Source of the DNA: Muribaculaceae bacterium
GTDB taxonomy: Bacteria > Bacteroidota > Bacteroidia > Bacteroidales > Muribaculaceae
Assembly (NCBI GenBank): GCA_017621055.1
Contig: JAGATX010000033.1
Span: 44,100 to 108,099 of the forward strand
Direction of reading: 5' to 3'
DNA: 64,000 bases
How positions within the stretch are numbered: the first letter of the stretch is position 1; every line of letters begins with the position of its first letter. Both the position numbers and the translations under genes were made by a program. Below the pieces are notes generated by a model. It did not search any database. It had not been told where the DNA came from and worked only from the letters and a program-made list of their open reading frames with translations. Positions 17,910-27,705 of this stretch are shown here, piece after piece.

Positions 17910-18926
17910 TTAACGAACGGCGATCTTTGTTGTCGTATTGCCGCGGCGGACGATGTATATGCCGGGCACGATGGCGTCGGCGCTGACCTGAACACCCTGA
18001 AGGTTGAAGTACTCGGCGGGAGCTTCGACTTCGCCGACTACTATATCATTAACGCCGGTGGGACTATCCTGAGCATGCTGGAATTTTCTGAACCATCCCT
18101 GCTTCTGATAATTGGCCAGTGACCCTTCGGGAACAACAACCAAGGCGTTCTCATATACATTATCGGGGAAAATTCCGGCTGTCTCCGGCGTGTTGGTGGG
18201 GTCGCCAAGCTGATACCAGTGAGGCGCGGTGGGAGATGTGAACTCTATATATTCGATTGCGTTGCTCTGGCTGAATACCCCGGTGCCGAATTCATCCAGT
18301 GATGTTCCGAATGTAACTTTCTCGAGATTGGGGCAGAAAGCTACAGAATTCTGACCCATTGTTGTCACCTTATCCGGTACCACCGGAGTCTTGAGGTTAT
18401 CGCAGCCGTACAGAGCATTCTTGCCGACTGTCACGGCATTGACGGGCAGCGTAGCGTCGACAAGCGACTCGCAATCCATGAAACAGTATTGTGGCACTTC
18501 GGTCATGCCGGGGAGCGCCGGTATCTCGGTGAGCTGGAAGCCGCGGAATGTGATTTTCGTCACCCATTCGGGGATGTCGATGGTCTTTACGGCAGAGTAA
18601 TCGAGAAGCCCTTCGAGTTCTGTCAGGGTCTGCGGAATATCGAGTTCTGCGATGGGGGTGTGGCCGAACGGAGATTCTGCCTTGAAGTACTTCATGCCCT
18701 CGGCGAAGGTTACATTGGTGAAGTTGGGGCAGTCCGCGAACATATTCGCGCCGCAGAGCTTCGTGTTCTCTATTGTCAGCGCCCGTACCTCGCAGGGTAC
18801 GTCCAGGTGGCTAAGGCGCGTACTTCTGCGAGGTTCCTCTCGGACGGAACAAAAAAAGTGGGGCGGCGGGGCGGCAATATGAAGGAAATTTTGTAATTTT
18901 GCGATGTGAACACCACGATAGCACAT
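17910..18926 (-). CDS. BspA-type LRR protein with secretion-type C-terminus, apparently 5'-truncated
   Basis: The frame encodes BspA/LRR_5-type repeats (MFADCPNFTNVTFAEGM, YCFMDCESLVDATLP, GKNALYGCDNLKTPVVP) and ends in a Bacteroidales C-terminal tail (EYFNLQGVQV through PGIYIVRRGNTTTKIAVR) like that of proteins exported across the outer membrane. It has no signal peptide. The first 30-40 codons (including FCSVREEPRR) look non-coding and run under the promoter of the divergent gene. The repeats begin abruptly at about 18840. The most likely reading is a remnant that lost its 5' end with the signal sequence. A usable start has not been identified. Confidence 0.65.
   Translation of the reverse strand: MCYRGVHIAKLQNFLHIAAPPPHFFCSVREEPRRSTRLSHLDVPCEVRALTIENTKLCGANMFADCPNFTNVTFAEGMKYFKAESPFGHTPIAELDIPQTLTELEGLLDYSAVKTIDIPEWVTKITFRGFQLTEIPALPGMTEVPQYCFMDCESLVDATLPVNAVTVGKNALYGCDNLKTPVVPDKVTTMGQNSVAFCPNLEKVTFGTSLDEFGTGVFSQSNAIEYIEFTSPTAPHWYQLGDPTNTPETAGIFPDNVYENALVVVPEGSLANYQKQGWFRKFQHAQDSPTGVNDIVVGEVEAPAEYFNLQGVQVSADAIVPGIYIVRRGNTTTKIAVR
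18894..18901 (+). promoter_or_regulatory. -7 box overlapping the start of the HU/SPOR gene
   Basis: TAATTTTG ends only four bases before the GTG start at 18906, so the predicted transcript would begin at or within a few bases of the start codon. Confidence 0.6.
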
Positions 18927-19865
18927 ATCAACCGGCTGTTGGCCGAGGGCGGCATTGTTGCCGTACCCGGTCTCGGCGTGTTCGTGCCGACGGCCTCGGG
19001 CGCGCAGTACTGCGAGGCCACGGGGTTAGTTACGCCGCCGCATTCGCGTATCGTCTACGAGCGTTGCGACGAAGTGGACGGTACGACCTTGTGCGCCTCA
19101 GTGATGCGCGGCGAGAGCATCGACGCCGATAGTGCCCGCACCATTATCGATGCCGATGTGGCCGCTATAATGGGTGAACTGGCAACGACCGGTGAGGCGA
19201 AACTCGGCGACGCCGGCACTATGGTTCTCGACGGCGACGGCGCTCCCGCATTCGTGCAGTCTGCCTCGTTCGTAGATTACAGCGGCAGCGCATGGCTGAG
19301 TCCTCTGCGTCTTGAAGCACTGGATGCCGTTGCCGAAGTTGAGCCTTCTACTCCTGCCGCCTCCACGCTGTCGCACCGTTGGCTGCGCTGGGCCGGCACC
19401 ACGGCCGCGGCAATGATAGTGTTCGGCATGGTGGCTCTGATAACAGTGTTTGCCAACCGCTTTATAGGCAGCGGCGGTCCCGTCGAAGCCGGCATGGTGT
19501 CGGCCGGCGGTTCGGCAGCGGTAGGCCTTGTCGACAATTCGCCGGTAGGGCAGCCCGGCTCGCTGGTGCTAATCCTCAATACGCCGGCCGACGGCATATC
19601 GCCCGTGGAGCCGCGCAATGTGGGGCGCCCGTCACTTACTCCCGATACTTATTGCCTGATAGTGGCGTCGCTCGCCACCGAAGCCGAGGCTGAAGCCTTC
19701 TGCCGTTCGCATTCCACCATAGATATTCCCCTGGCCGTGCTCGTCACCGACGGCCGCTACCGCGTCTATGCCGCCAGCGCGCCGACCATGCCCGAAGTGA
19801 TGGCCATTGCTGCCGATCGCGGAATTCAGGATGTCTTCGCCTCCGCATGGGTTTGCCGCAATTGA
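18906..19865 (+). CDS. HU-like (CCDC81 type) domain protein with transmembrane segment and SPOR domain
   Basis: A 319-residue protein. Residues 1-75 resemble the HU-CCDC81 fold (INRLLAEGGIVAVPGLGVFVP). A single transmembrane helix lies at about 163-188 (WAGTTAAAMIVFGMVALITVF). The C-terminal 75 residues are SPOR-like (YCLIVASLATEAEAEAFCRS through VFASAWVCRN), a domain that binds denuded peptidoglycan at division sites. It is therefore likely a bitopic division or envelope protein, with the SPOR part in the periplasm. The start is GTG at 18906; an ATG two bases earlier is out of frame and no later Met precedes the conserved N-terminus. Confidence 0.82.
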   Translation: MNTTIAHINRLLAEGGIVAVPGLGVFVPTASGAQYCEATGLVTPPHSRIVYERCDEVDGTTLCASVMRGESIDADSARTIIDADVAAIMGELATTGEAKLGDAGTMVLDGDGAPAFVQSASFVDYSGSAWLSPLRLEALDAVAEVEPSTPAASTLSHRWLRWAGTTAAAMIVFGMVALITVFANRFIGSGGPVEAGMVSAGGSAAVGLVDNSPVGQPGSLVLILNTPADGISPVEPRNVGRPSLTPDTYCLIVASLATEAEAEAFCRSHSTIDIPLAVLVTDGRYRVYAASAPTMPEVMAIAADRGIQDVFASAWVCRN

Positions 19866-19925
19866 GCGCAACCTCAAGTGCGTTTATATTGTTTACAAGA
19901 TGTAACAACCCGCTAATGAATAATT

Positions 19926-20477
19926 ATGGAAAATCTGCATCAATTGCTCCTTGAGCGCCACAGCATACGCCGTTACACCGAACAAACCATCTCTCCGGAT
20001 GATGTACGCACCATTCTGGAGGCCGGCCTGCTGGCGCCCACTTCGAAGAGCGCCCGCGACTGGAATTTCGTAGTCGTCGAGGACCGTGAAGTCCTCCTCA
20101 AACTCGCCGAATGCAAAAAATTCGGCACGGCGCCGATAAAGAACTGTGTGCTCGCCATAGTGGTGACCTCCAACCCGGCAAAGAGCGACTGCTTCATCGA
20201 AGATGCGTCGATAGCCGCCATGTTCATGCACCTTCAGGCCGCCGACCTTGGCATAGGGTCGTGCTGGATACAGGTGCGCAACCGCTACGACGAGGTCGGC
20301 GAACCCGCCGAGGCGATCGTGCAGGAAACACTCGGCATACCGGCCGATATGCCCGTTGAGTGCATCATGACCTTCGGATATTCGGCGGAAACGCGCCGGC
20401 CCGTGGATCCCGACAAACTGCTTTGGGAAAAAGTGCATCTTGGCCGCTGGAGCGACGTTCAGGCCGATGGCGAATAA
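19926..20477 (+). CDS. Nitroreductase family protein
   Basis: A 183-residue FMN-dependent oxidoreductase. It has the opening RHSIRRYTEQTIS with the FMN-phosphate-binding Arg residues, ILEAGLLAPTSKSARDWNFVVV, and DASIAAMFMHLQAADLGIGSCWIQV near the FMN ring. The physiological substrate of these small nitroreductases is usually unknown. It is the first gene of a four-gene plus-strand run and overlaps the next gene by 11 bases. Confidence 0.9.
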   Translation: MENLHQLLLERHSIRRYTEQTISPDDVRTILEAGLLAPTSKSARDWNFVVVEDREVLLKLAECKKFGTAPIKNCVLAIVVTSNPAKSDCFIEDASIAAMFMHLQAADLGIGSCWIQVRNRYDEVGEPAEAIVQETLGIPADMPVECIMTFGYSAETRRPVDPDKLLWEKVHLGRWSDVQADGE

Positions 20478-21264
20478 ACGCATAGCACTTGCGGGCGCCG
20501 GCAATGTGGCCACTCACCTTGCAGCGGCTTTCGCCCGCGCCGAGAGTATTGACCTTATATATATAGGAGACCGCACAGCAGAGCATGCCCGCGCCCTTGC
20601 CGACGAAGTGGGTGTTTCAGCCGCCGGCAGTCTCGGCGCCATATCCCAGCTGGCCGACCTCGATGTTATCGTCGTGAGCGTTGCCGACAGCGGAATTGAG
20701 GACGTTGCCGCCGCCATAGGTCCCCACGTCGCCGAGCCATTGACGGTGCACACTTCCGGTACGGTGTCGAAACACGTATTGGAGGCCGTCAGCCCCCGCA
20801 CCGGCATCCTTTATCCGCTTCAGAGCTTTACGGCAGGCGTTGCCGCAGACCTCGGCCGCGTGCCGTTCTTCATCGAGACAGCGCAGGCTGCTGATTATCC
20901 TCTTCTCGAAGACCTTGCCCGTTCGTTGTCGCCGAGGGTATATCATGCCGACGAGCGGCTGCGCGGCATACTGCATATCGCCGGAGTATATACCAACAAT
21001 TTTGTCAACGTTATGCTGTTGGAGGCCGAAAGGCTTCTTGGCAGGGAGGGCCTCGGTCTTGAAGTGGTTGAGCCACTGGTGCGCGCAACCGTCGACAAAG
21101 CTTTTGCAATAGGCCCTCTGGCGGCACAGACAGGTCCGGCACGCCGCGGCGACAGCGAGGTTGTGCGTCGTCAACTCGAGCGTTTGCCCGACGATATGAA
21201 ACCGGTATACGAGACGGTATCGCAACTTATTACCGACACTTTTTCAAAAACGAAGCGCGAATGA
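20467..21264 (+). CDS. Rossmann-like / DUF2520 protein (ProC-like dehydrogenase family)
   Basis: A 265-residue protein with an N-terminal NADP-binding motif (IALAGAGNVATHLAAAFA) and a C-terminal all-helical DUF2520 domain (HIAGVYTNNFVNVMLLEAERLL; GPARRGDSEVVRRQLERL). It resembles pyrroline-5-carboxylate reductase and F420-dependent NADP oxidoreductases. The reaction is unknown. The start at 20467 gives the canonical N-terminus; an earlier in-frame start would add nine residues inside the upstream gene. It overlaps KdsC by four bases. Confidence 0.85.
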   Translation: MANKRIALAGAGNVATHLAAAFARAESIDLIYIGDRTAEHARALADEVGVSAAGSLGAISQLADLDVIVVSVADSGIEDVAAAIGPHVAEPLTVHTSGTVSKHVLEAVSPRTGILYPLQSFTAGVAADLGRVPFFIETAQAADYPLLEDLARSLSPRVYHADERLRGILHIAGVYTNNFVNVMLLEAERLLGREGLGLEVVEPLVRATVDKAFAIGPLAAQTGPARRGDSEVVRRQLERLPDDMKPVYETVSQLITDTFSKTKRE

Positions 21265-21785
21265 GCAAGATAGATTACGACCTGCGGAAGATACGCGGCG
21301 TGGCCTTTGATGTCGACGGTGTGTTGTCGCCATCGACGGTGCCTATGTCCGAGAATGGCGAACCCATGCGCATGGTAAACATCAAGGATGGCTACGCCAT
21401 GCAACTCGCCGTGAAATGCGGTATCAAGATAGCCATCATCACGGGGGCGCGCACCCCCGGCATAGTTGCCCGCTACAATGCCCTGGGCATCCACGACGTT
21501 TTCCTCGGAGCATCAGATAAATTGCCCATCCTGGCCCAGTGGATGTCTACCAACGGTCTGAAAAGGGAAGAAGTGGCATTCGTAGGCGACGATATCCCCG
21601 ACCTGCCGTGCCTGCGCGGCGTAGGCCTGCCGGCCACGCCAGCCGACGGTGCCGTGGAGCTGCGCATCGAGGCGCGGTACATCAGCGGATGTGCGGGCGG
21701 CTACGGCGTGGCCCGCGATATTCTCGAAGAAATCCTCAAGGCCCGTGGCCAATGGCTCGAAAATGCCGAGGCCTTCGGCTGGTGA
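21261..21785 (+). CDS. kdsC: 3-deoxy-D-manno-octulosonate 8-phosphate phosphatase (HAD family)
   Basis: A 174-residue HAD phosphatase of the cap-less C0 type. The nucleophile motif is FDVDGVL, motif II is IITGA, and motif III/IV is KREEVAFVGDDIPDLPCL. It releases phosphate from KDO-8-P in lipopolysaccharide core synthesis. The C-terminal SGCAGGYGVARDILEEIL fits KdsC tetramers. ATGA overlap with the DUF2520 gene; Maf follows after 15 bases. Confidence 0.92.
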   Translation: MSKIDYDLRKIRGVAFDVDGVLSPSTVPMSENGEPMRMVNIKDGYAMQLAVKCGIKIAIITGARTPGIVARYNALGIHDVFLGASDKLPILAQWMSTNGLKREEVAFVGDDIPDLPCLRGVGLPATPADGAVELRIEARYISGCAGGYGVARDILEEILKARGQWLENAEAFGW

Positions 21786-21800
21786 TTGCAACAGTAAGAT

Positions 21801-22433
21801 ATGGAATGTGCTGATTTTAACAATAAAATACTTCCTCCCAATCCGTTTGGCGCACAGGCGCACATAAAGGTGCTTCTGGCGTCCAATTCGCCACGGCGCC
21901 GCGAACTGCTGGGCCTGATAGTTCCCGGTTTCACCATTGCGCAGAGCCGCGAGGTTGACGAAAGCTATCCTTCAGACCTCGCAGCTGCCGAGGTGCCGGC
22001 TTTCATATCGAAAAAGAAGGCTGCGGCATATGCAGACCTGCTGTGCCCCGACGAGATGGTGATAACGGCCGATACAGTGGTGATCCTCGGCGACAAAATC
22101 CTCGGCAAGCCCAAAGATTACGACGATGCCTGCCATATGCTCGCCGATCTGGCAGGGCGCGAGCATACTGTTGTTACGGGTGTTACCCTCACCACCGTCA
22201 ATGCCGCAAAAACCTTCTCTGAGAGCACAAAAGTGGAATTCGCGCCCCTCAGTCGCGAGGAAATAGAGGAATATGTGCGCATCTACCGGCCTTTCGACAA
22301 GGCCGGCGCCTACGGAATTCAGGAATGGATAGGAGCCGCCGCCATAAAGCGCATCGACGGCTGTTTCTACAATGTGATGGGTCTTCCGCTGCACCGTCTC
22401 TATGCGGAATTGCGGTCATTTGCCGGTAAATAA
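21801..22433 (+). CDS. maf: Maf-like nucleoside triphosphate pyrophosphatase
   Basis: A 210-residue house-cleaning enzyme that hydrolyses non-canonical nucleotides such as dTTP/UTP analogues. It carries the SNSPRRRELL substrate-binding loop, ADTVVILGDKILGKP with the catalytic Asp, and YVRIYRPFDKAGAYGIQEW. The first ~20 residues are a non-conserved extension, so a later start is possible. It is the last gene of the operon; its stop directly abuts the convergent capA gene. Confidence 0.93.
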   Translation: MECADFNNKILPPNPFGAQAHIKVLLASNSPRRRELLGLIVPGFTIAQSREVDESYPSDLAAAEVPAFISKKKAAAYADLLCPDEMVITADTVVILGDKILGKPKDYDDACHMLADLAGREHTVVTGVTLTTVNAAKTFSESTKVEFAPLSREEIEEYVRIYRPFDKAGAYGIQEWIGAAAIKRIDGCFYNVMGLPLHRLYAELRSFAGK

Positions 22434-23492
22434 TCAGCGGATTTCGTCCACAGCTATGTTGTGGATGTCGAAAATGCGGCGTGCGCTCTCCGCGAAGGCC
22501 GCCGCGCGGCGGTCGTCTGCGTATCTCACTTCCACAACATGGAAGTTATTGTCGGGCGATGTTCCCGGTACGGTGAACAGTAGCCGGTAACCGGCTTCGA
22601 CGATGGTCGGCACGCCGTTGTCGAGGCGACGCACCAGCACGCGCGCCATGGCGCCGCCGCGGGTATCCGGCTTCTTCATGTTCGATATGAAATTGCCCAG
22701 AGAATAGACTAAGAACACGTTTTTACCGGGGAGATAGCGGTTTGCACGCAGCTCCATGGGCTGGATGACATGAGGATGGCCTCCGATAATCATATCGACG
22801 CCCAGACTCTCGAGGTATTCGGCGAGAGAGCGCTGCGCCGCATTGGGCAGGAGGTGGTATTCATCGCCCCAATGGATGCAGACCGCGATAATCTCGGCGC
22901 CGGCGCTGCGCGTGCGCTCCACATCGTCGGCAATAAGATCGCGGTCGATGTAATCCACTACCACGCCGTCGCGAGGGTTGATACCGTTGGTGCCGTAGGT
23001 ATAGTTCAGAAAACCGAAGCGTATGTTCTCGACGGTGCGGAGCAGGGGCAGGGCGGCGGTGCGTGCCGAATCGTCGGAATAAGTTCCCACATGGTCGAGC
23101 CCGCGTCGGTCGAGTTCGGCGATGGTTGCACGCAGGCCGCGCGGGCCGCGGTCGAGGGTGTGGTTGTTAGCTGTGAGAAAGAGGTCGAAACCGGCGTCGC
23201 TAAGGGCATCGACATAGCTCGGCGGCGCGTTGAAGCAGGGATAGCCGGAGTATGGTCCCGGTCCGACGGGTGTTTCGAGATTTACCACGGCATAGTCGGC
23301 GCTCTCGACTATGGGTTTTACCTGTTCGAAGCACTGGCTGAAGTCATAGGTGCCGTCAGGCCGATGGGCGGCGTCGCGCTGAGCCACGTGCTGCATGGCG
23401 TCGCCTACAAATACCAGTTCGGCCTCGTCGTAGCCGCCGACGAGGCTCCACAGGCTGATGAACAGCGGGAGGAGAAACGTTGCGACGTTCAT
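22434..23492 (-). CDS. CapA family (poly-gamma-glutamate-type) metallophosphatase-like protein
   Basis: A 352-residue exported protein with an N-terminal signal/anchor ([20 protein letters not shown]). It keeps the CapA motifs: FVGDAMQH (metal site), NLETPVG, LTANNHTLDRG, HWGDEYH and GGHPHVIQPME. CapA proteins are needed for poly-gamma-glutamate capsule in Bacilli; in Bacteroidales the substrate is unknown. It is the last gene of the panC-panD-ffh-folD-capA run and overlaps folD by a single base. Confidence 0.88.
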   Translation of the reverse strand: MNVATFLLPLFISLWSLVGGYDEAELVFVGDAMQHVAQRDAAHRPDGTYDFSQCFEQVKPIVESADYAVVNLETPVGPGPYSGYPCFNAPPSYVDALSDAGFDLFLTANNHTLDRGPRGLRATIAELDRRGLDHVGTYSDDSARTAALPLLRTVENIRFGFLNYTYGTNGINPRDGVVVDYIDRDLIADDVERTRSAGAEIIAVCIHWGDEYHLLPNAAQRSLAEYLESLGVDMIIGGHPHVIQPMELRANRYLPGKNVFLVYSLGNFISNMKKPDTRGGAMARVLVRRLDNGVPTIVEAGYRLLFTVPGTSPDNNFHVVEVRYADDRRAAAFAESARRIFDIHNIAVDEIR

Positions 23493-24370
23493 CAGCGTTT
23501 ATTCCAGGCCTGGAGGGTGTTTGCCATGAGCATGGCTATCGTCATGGGTCCTACACCTCCTGGGACAGGGGTGATGAAGCTGCATTTTGGAGCCACGGCG
23601 TTGTAATCCACATCGCCGCTGAGGCGGAAGCCCGATTTGCGCGAGGCGTCGGCCACCCGTGTGGTGCCTACATCGATAACCACGGCGCCGTCGGCCACCA
23701 TATCGGCAGTGACGAAAGCCGGCCTGCCGAGGGCTGCGACAAGGATGTCGGCCCGCCGGCATATCTCCGCAAGGTTGCGCGTGCGAGAATGGCACAGCGT
23801 TACCGTGGCGTCGACGCCTTTCTGCGCCAGCATTGTGGCCAGGGGCTTGCCGACGATGTTGCTGCGTCCTATTATCACGGCATGTCGCCCGGCGGTGGGT
23901 ATGTTGTAGCGTTTCAGCAACTCGACGATGCCGGCTGGCGTGGCCGGACGGAAGGAGGGCAGACCTATGGCATGACGCCCTACGTTGACGGGGTGGAAGC
24001 CGTCGACGTCCTTTGCGGGGTCGATGGCCTCGATGATTTTTTGTTCGTCGATGTGGGAGGGGAGGGGGAGCTGCACGATGAAGCCGTCGACGTCGGGGTC
24101 GGCGTTAAGTGTCCGGATGGCGTCGAGCAGCGTTCCCTCCGATAGCGGTTCGGTGTCGGTGCTCTCGAAACGTATCAACGACGAGCGGAAGCCGCAGGCC
24201 TCGCATGCCTTGATTTTATTGGCTACATAAGTCTCGCTGCCGCCGTCGTGACCCACCAGAATGGCGGCAAGATGTGGCGCGCGCCGGCCGGCGGCCACAG
24301 CCGCCGCTACCGTGGCGGCGATTTCGGCCTTGATATCCGCCGCCGTCTGTTTGCCGTCGATAACAGTCAT
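23492..24370 (-). CDS. folD: Bifunctional methylenetetrahydrofolate dehydrogenase/cyclohydrolase
   Basis: A 292-residue enzyme of one-carbon metabolism. It has the Tyr/Lys catalytic segment ([16 protein letters not shown]), the [13 protein letters not shown] motif, [12 protein letters not shown], and the NADP-binding [14 protein letters not shown]. It ends with [18 protein letters not shown]. The length is normal. One-base overlaps on both sides (with ffh and capA) show tight translational coupling. Confidence 0.96.
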   Translation of the reverse strand: MTVIDGKQTAADIKAEIAATVAAAVAAGRRAPHLAAILVGHDGGSETYVANKIKACEACGFRSSLIRFESTDTEPLSEGTLLDAIRTLNADPDVDGFIVQLPLPSHIDEQKIIEAIDPAKDVDGFHPVNVGRHAIGLPSFRPATPAGIVELLKRYNIPTAGRHAVIIGRSNIVGKPLATMLAQKGVDATVTLCHSRTRNLAEICRRADILVAALGRPAFVTADMVADGAVVIDVGTTRVADASRKSGFRLSGDVDYNAVAPKCSFITPVPGGVGPMTIAMLMANTLQAWNKR

Positions 24371-25713
24371 CAGCGACGGCGTTGTTGCTGGCGCATCTGT
24401 CGCATCAGCGCCGCCGGATTATTGCCCATGGTGCTGACTGTATGCATCATTTTGCGCATCTGGTCGAACTGCTTGAGCAGACGGTTCACCTCCTGGATGG
24501 GGCGTCCCGAGCCCTTGGCGATACGCTGTACACGGCTGCCGCGCAGTACGTCGGGATGTTCGCGCTCATAGGGCGTCATACTCATTATTATAGCCTCGAT
24601 GCCCTTGAAGGCGTCGTTGTCGATTTCCACATCCTTGAGGGCCTTGCTGACGCCGGGTATCATGGCGGCGAGGTCCTTGAGGTTGCCCATCTTCTTTATC
24701 TGGTTTATCTGTTTGAGGAAGTCGGTGAAGGTAAACTGGTTCTTGCGCAGTTTTTTGGCGAGTTCCTCGGCCTCCTTTTCGTCGTACTGAGCCTGCGCCT
24801 TCTCAACGAGGCTGACGATATCGCCCATGCCGAGAATACGGTCGGCCATGCGCTCGGGGTGGAAGACGTCGATGCCGTCGAGACTCTCGCCGGTACCAAC
24901 GAATTTAATGGGTTTGTCGACCACCGAGCGGATGGACAGAGCGGCGCCGCCGCGGGTGTCGCCGTCGAGCTTGGTGAGCACCACGCCCGTAAAGTCGAGG
25001 CGCTCATTGAAGGCCTTTGCGGTGTTTACGGCATCCTGACCAGTCATGGCATCCACCACGAAGAGGATTTCCTGGGGCGACACGGCGTTCCTGATAGCTT
25101 CGATTTCGTCCATCATCTGCTCGTCGACGGCCAGACGGCCGGCGGTATCGATAATGACGATGTCGTTGCGGTTGGCCTTAGCCTGTTCGATGCCGCGGCG
25201 CGCTATTCCCACGGGGTCCTTCACACCATCTTCGGTATAGACTTCCACCCCTATGCTGTCGGCCAGCACCTTGAGCTGGTCGATAGCGGCGGGACGGTAT
25301 ACGTCGCCGGCTATGAGCAGCGGGCGTGCGGCTTTTTCGCTTTTGAGTTTCTTTGCGAGCTTGCCGGTGAATGTTGTCTTGCCGGATCCCTGCAGGCCGC
25401 TCATGAGGATGACGGAAGGTTTGCCGTCGAGCTTCATAGGCACAGCCTGACCGCCCATCAGCGACGCCAGTTCGTCGTGAACGATCTTTACCATCAGTTC
25501 CGAGGGCTTGATGGCGTTTATCACGTTCTGACCCAGGGCTTTCTGCTTGACGGTGTCGGTAAAGGTCTTTGCTACCTTATAGTTGACGTCGGCATCGAGG
25601 AGTGCGCGGCGCACGTCTTTGAGCGTTTCGGCAACGTTGATTTCGGTAATTCGGCCTTGGCCTTTGAGGAGCTTGAAACTGCGTTCAAGTCTGTCGGATA
25701 GTTTTTCGAACAT
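24370..25713 (-). CDS. ffh: Signal recognition particle protein Ffh
   Basis: A 447-residue SRP54 GTPase: N domain, G domain (Walker [41 protein letters not shown]) and a methionine-rich M domain that binds 4.5S RNA and signal peptides ([23 protein letters not shown]...MRQMRQQ). It targets nascent membrane proteins to FtsY. It sits 27 bases after panD and overlaps folD by one base. No 4.5S RNA gene was recognised in the window. Confidence 0.96.
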   Translation of the reverse strand: MFEKLSDRLERSFKLLKGQGRITEINVAETLKDVRRALLDADVNYKVAKTFTDTVKQKALGQNVINAIKPSELMVKIVHDELASLMGGQAVPMKLDGKPSVILMSGLQGSGKTTFTGKLAKKLKSEKAARPLLIAGDVYRPAAIDQLKVLADSIGVEVYTEDGVKDPVGIARRGIEQAKANRNDIVIIDTAGRLAVDEQMMDEIEAIRNAVSPQEILFVVDAMTGQDAVNTAKAFNERLDFTGVVLTKLDGDTRGGAALSIRSVVDKPIKFVGTGESLDGIDVFHPERMADRILGMGDIVSLVEKAQAQYDEKEAEELAKKLRKNQFTFTDFLKQINQIKKMGNLKDLAAMIPGVSKALKDVEIDNDAFKGIEAIIMSMTPYEREHPDVLRGSRVQRIAKGSGRPIQEVNRLLKQFDQMRKMMHTVSTMGNNPAALMRQMRQQQRRR

Positions 25714-25740
25714 TTATGGGATGACGGGCTGTTAAGGTGG

Positions 25741-26088
25741 TTAGAGCTTGTTGGTTGCGGTATCGGGGAATATCACTTTCGGCGAGAAAGCGGCGGCCTC
25801 GTCGGGCGTCATCATCGCGTAGGCCATGATGATGACGATGTCGCCGGGCTGTACCAGACGTGCGGCGGCGCCGTTGAGGCATATCACGCCGGAACCGCTC
25901 TCGCCGGCGATGGTGTAGGTGTCGAGGCGCGCGCCGTTGTTGTTGTTGACAATGAACACTCTCTCGCCGGGCACTATTCCGGCGGCGTCGAGCAGGTCTT
26001 TGTCGATAGTAATGCTCCCTATGTAGTCGAGGCGCGCCTCCGTGACGGTGACGCGGTGTATTTTCGATTTGAGAACCTGAATGAGCAT
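25741..26088 (-). CDS. panD: Aspartate 1-decarboxylase proenzyme
   Basis: 115 residues. PanD makes beta-alanine for pantothenate synthesis and self-cleaves at Gly24-Ser25 to form a pyruvoyl group; the site is present as DYIGSIT. Other conserved parts are [22 protein letters not shown] and [20 protein letters not shown]. It lies eight bases after panC, so the two beta-alanine/pantoate genes are co-transcribed. Confidence 0.95.
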   Translation of the reverse strand: MLIQVLKSKIHRVTVTEARLDYIGSITIDKDLLDAAGIVPGERVFIVNNNNGARLDTYTIAGESGSGVICLNGAAARLVQPGDIVIIMAYAMMTPDEAAAFSPKVIFPDTATNKL

Positions 26089-26095
26089 GGCGGTG

Positions 26096-26947
26096 TCAGA
26101 AATATCTTATATTGTCGATGAGGCGCACGTCGCCGTCGTAGACCGTTATGCAGCCGACGGCGCCGTTCTGCCGGGCGTCGTTCCAGCAGGCGATGGGCTG
26201 CATGGTGAGCGCGTCGACAATCTGATAGTATTCGAGTTCGAGGCCGTCGGTGGCGGCGATGGAGCTGCGTACATAGTCGGCTACGGCAGCCACGTCGGCG
26301 CCGCTGCCGGCCAGGGCCACGCTTTCGCGCAGTATGCGGTGGATGGCTGGGGCTATGGCGCGCCCTTCGGCGGTGAGGCGTACGTTGCGCGAACTCAGCG
26401 CCAGACCGTCGGACTCGCGGACGATGGGACACGGCACGATTTCGAGGTCAAATCCTTCGAGGGCCACCATGCGGCGGATGACGGCGATCTGCTGAAAGTC
26501 CTTTTCGCCGAAGTAGGCACGTGTGGGCTGTGTGATGGCAAAGAGTTTGCTCACTATCTGTGCCACACCGTTGAAATGGCCGGGGCGCATGGCGCCTTCC
26601 ATCACTTCGGCAACGGGGCCGAGGTCGAACGTGCGGGTATCAGGCTCGGGGTACATCTCCTCGACAGTAGGTATGAAGGCGAAATCCACGCCGCAGCCTT
26701 GCAGCATGGCGCAGTCGGCTTCTTCGGTGCGGGGATAGGTGGCCAGGTCGGTGGCGTTGTTGAACTGAGTGGGGTTGACGAACACGCTGACAACGACAAT
26801 GTCGTTCTCGGCGCGTGCACGGTCCACAAGGCTCTTGTGGCCGGCATGGAGAGCGCCCATGGTGGGCACCAGACCGATGGAAAGCCCTTTGGCTCGGGCT
26901 TCCGCCAGTGCTTCGCTTATGCGTTTGGTAGTACGGACTATTTCCAT
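26096..26947 (-). CDS. panC: Pantothenate synthetase
   Basis: 283 residues. It joins pantoate and beta-alanine with ATP. Signatures are [15 protein letters not shown] (HxGH adenylation motif), [18 protein letters not shown] and the second nucleotide-binding loop [10 protein letters not shown]. It is the first gene of the operon panC-panD-ffh-folD-capA, about 50 bases downstream of a well-formed promoter. Confidence 0.96.
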   Translation of the reverse strand: MEIVRTTKRISEALAEARAKGLSIGLVPTMGALHAGHKSLVDRARAENDIVVVSVFVNPTQFNNATDLATYPRTEEADCAMLQGCGVDFAFIPTVEEMYPEPDTRTFDLGPVAEVMEGAMRPGHFNGVAQIVSKLFAITQPTRAYFGEKDFQQIAVIRRMVALEGFDLEIVPCPIVRESDGLALSSRNVRLTAEGRAIAPAIHRILRESVALAGSGADVAAVADYVRSSIAATDGLELEYYQIVDALTMQPIACWNDARQNGAVGCITVYDGDVRLIDNIRYF

Positions 26948-26999
26948 GTTAAATAAGCCGGCATACGGGCATGGCCCCGCCGGCGGTTGTTTTCGCCTG

Positions 27000-27030
27000 C
27001 AAAATTACATAATAATACTCAATTGGCAAA
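27000..27030 (-). promoter_or_regulatory. Promoter of the panC operon (-33 TTTG, -7 TAATTTTG)
   Basis: On the minus strand TTTG (27030-27027) is followed after 19 bases by TAATTTTG (27007-27000), a complete Bacteroidota promoter. Confidence 0.85.
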
Positions 27031-27071
27031 AAAGAGTTGGCATCTATGCTGCAAAGTTGCCGATTTTGCGT

Positions 27072-27079
27072 TAACTTTG
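27072..27079 (+). promoter_or_regulatory. -7 box of recR, five bases before the start codon
   Basis: TAACTTTG ends at 27079 and the recR ATG is at 27085, implying a leader of only a few bases or none. It is divergent from the panC promoter. Confidence 0.6.
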
Positions 27080-27084
27080 CACTA

Positions 27085-27705
27085 ATGGAACCAACATATT
27101 CTTCAACCCTACTGGAGGATGCAGTCAGCGCCTTGTCGAGATTTCCGGGCATAGGCCGGAAAACGGCGCTGCGGCTGGCGCTATACCTGCTTCGCCGTCC
27201 CGCCGAGGAGGCCGACACAATAGGCGAGGCTATCATGCGTCTGCGTCAGGGCGTGCGTTATTGCCGGGTGTGCCACAACATCAGCGAAAAAGAGGTGTGC
27301 GACATCTGCGCCTCGCCGGTGCGCGACGCCGCCACGGTGTGCGTGGTCGAAACGGTGCGCGACGTCATGAGTCTGGAGGCTACCGGCCAGTACAACGGTC
27401 TTTACCACGTGCTCGGAGGCGTGATTTCGCCCATCGACGGCATAGGGCCCGATCAACTCGAGCTGGCGTCGCTGGCGCAGCGCGTGGCTGAAACCAATAC
27501 CGTGCGCGAGGTCATCCTCGCCACCAGCCCCACCGTGGAGGGCGATACTACGAATTACTATATCTACCGACTGCTCAGCCGCCTGCCACGGCAGGTGAAG
27601 ATCACCCAACTTGCACGCGGCGTGGCCGTAGGCAACGACATCGAATATACCGACGAGGCCACCCTTGCCCGCTCGCTGGTGGGCCGCATTCCATTTGAAT
27701 TATGA
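27085..27705 (+). CDS. recR: Recombination protein RecR
   Basis: A 206-residue RecFOR-pathway protein. It has an N-terminal helix-hairpin-helix (LSRFPGIGRKTALRLALYLL), a four-Cys zinc finger (CRVCHNISEKEVCDIC), and a Toprim domain (VCVVETVRDVMSLEATGQY, YHVLGG, ATSPTVEGDTT). The start at 27085 gives the family N-terminus; the frame is open further upstream but crosses the promoter. It overlaps the acetyltransferase gene by four bases. Confidence 0.95.
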   Translation: MEPTYSSTLLEDAVSALSRFPGIGRKTALRLALYLLRRPAEEADTIGEAIMRLRQGVRYCRVCHNISEKEVCDICASPVRDAATVCVVETVRDVMSLEATGQYNGLYHVLGGVISPIDGIGPDQLELASLAQRVAETNTVREVILATSPTVEGDTTNYYIYRLLSRLPRQVKITQLARGVAVGNDIEYTDEATLARSLVGRIPFEL

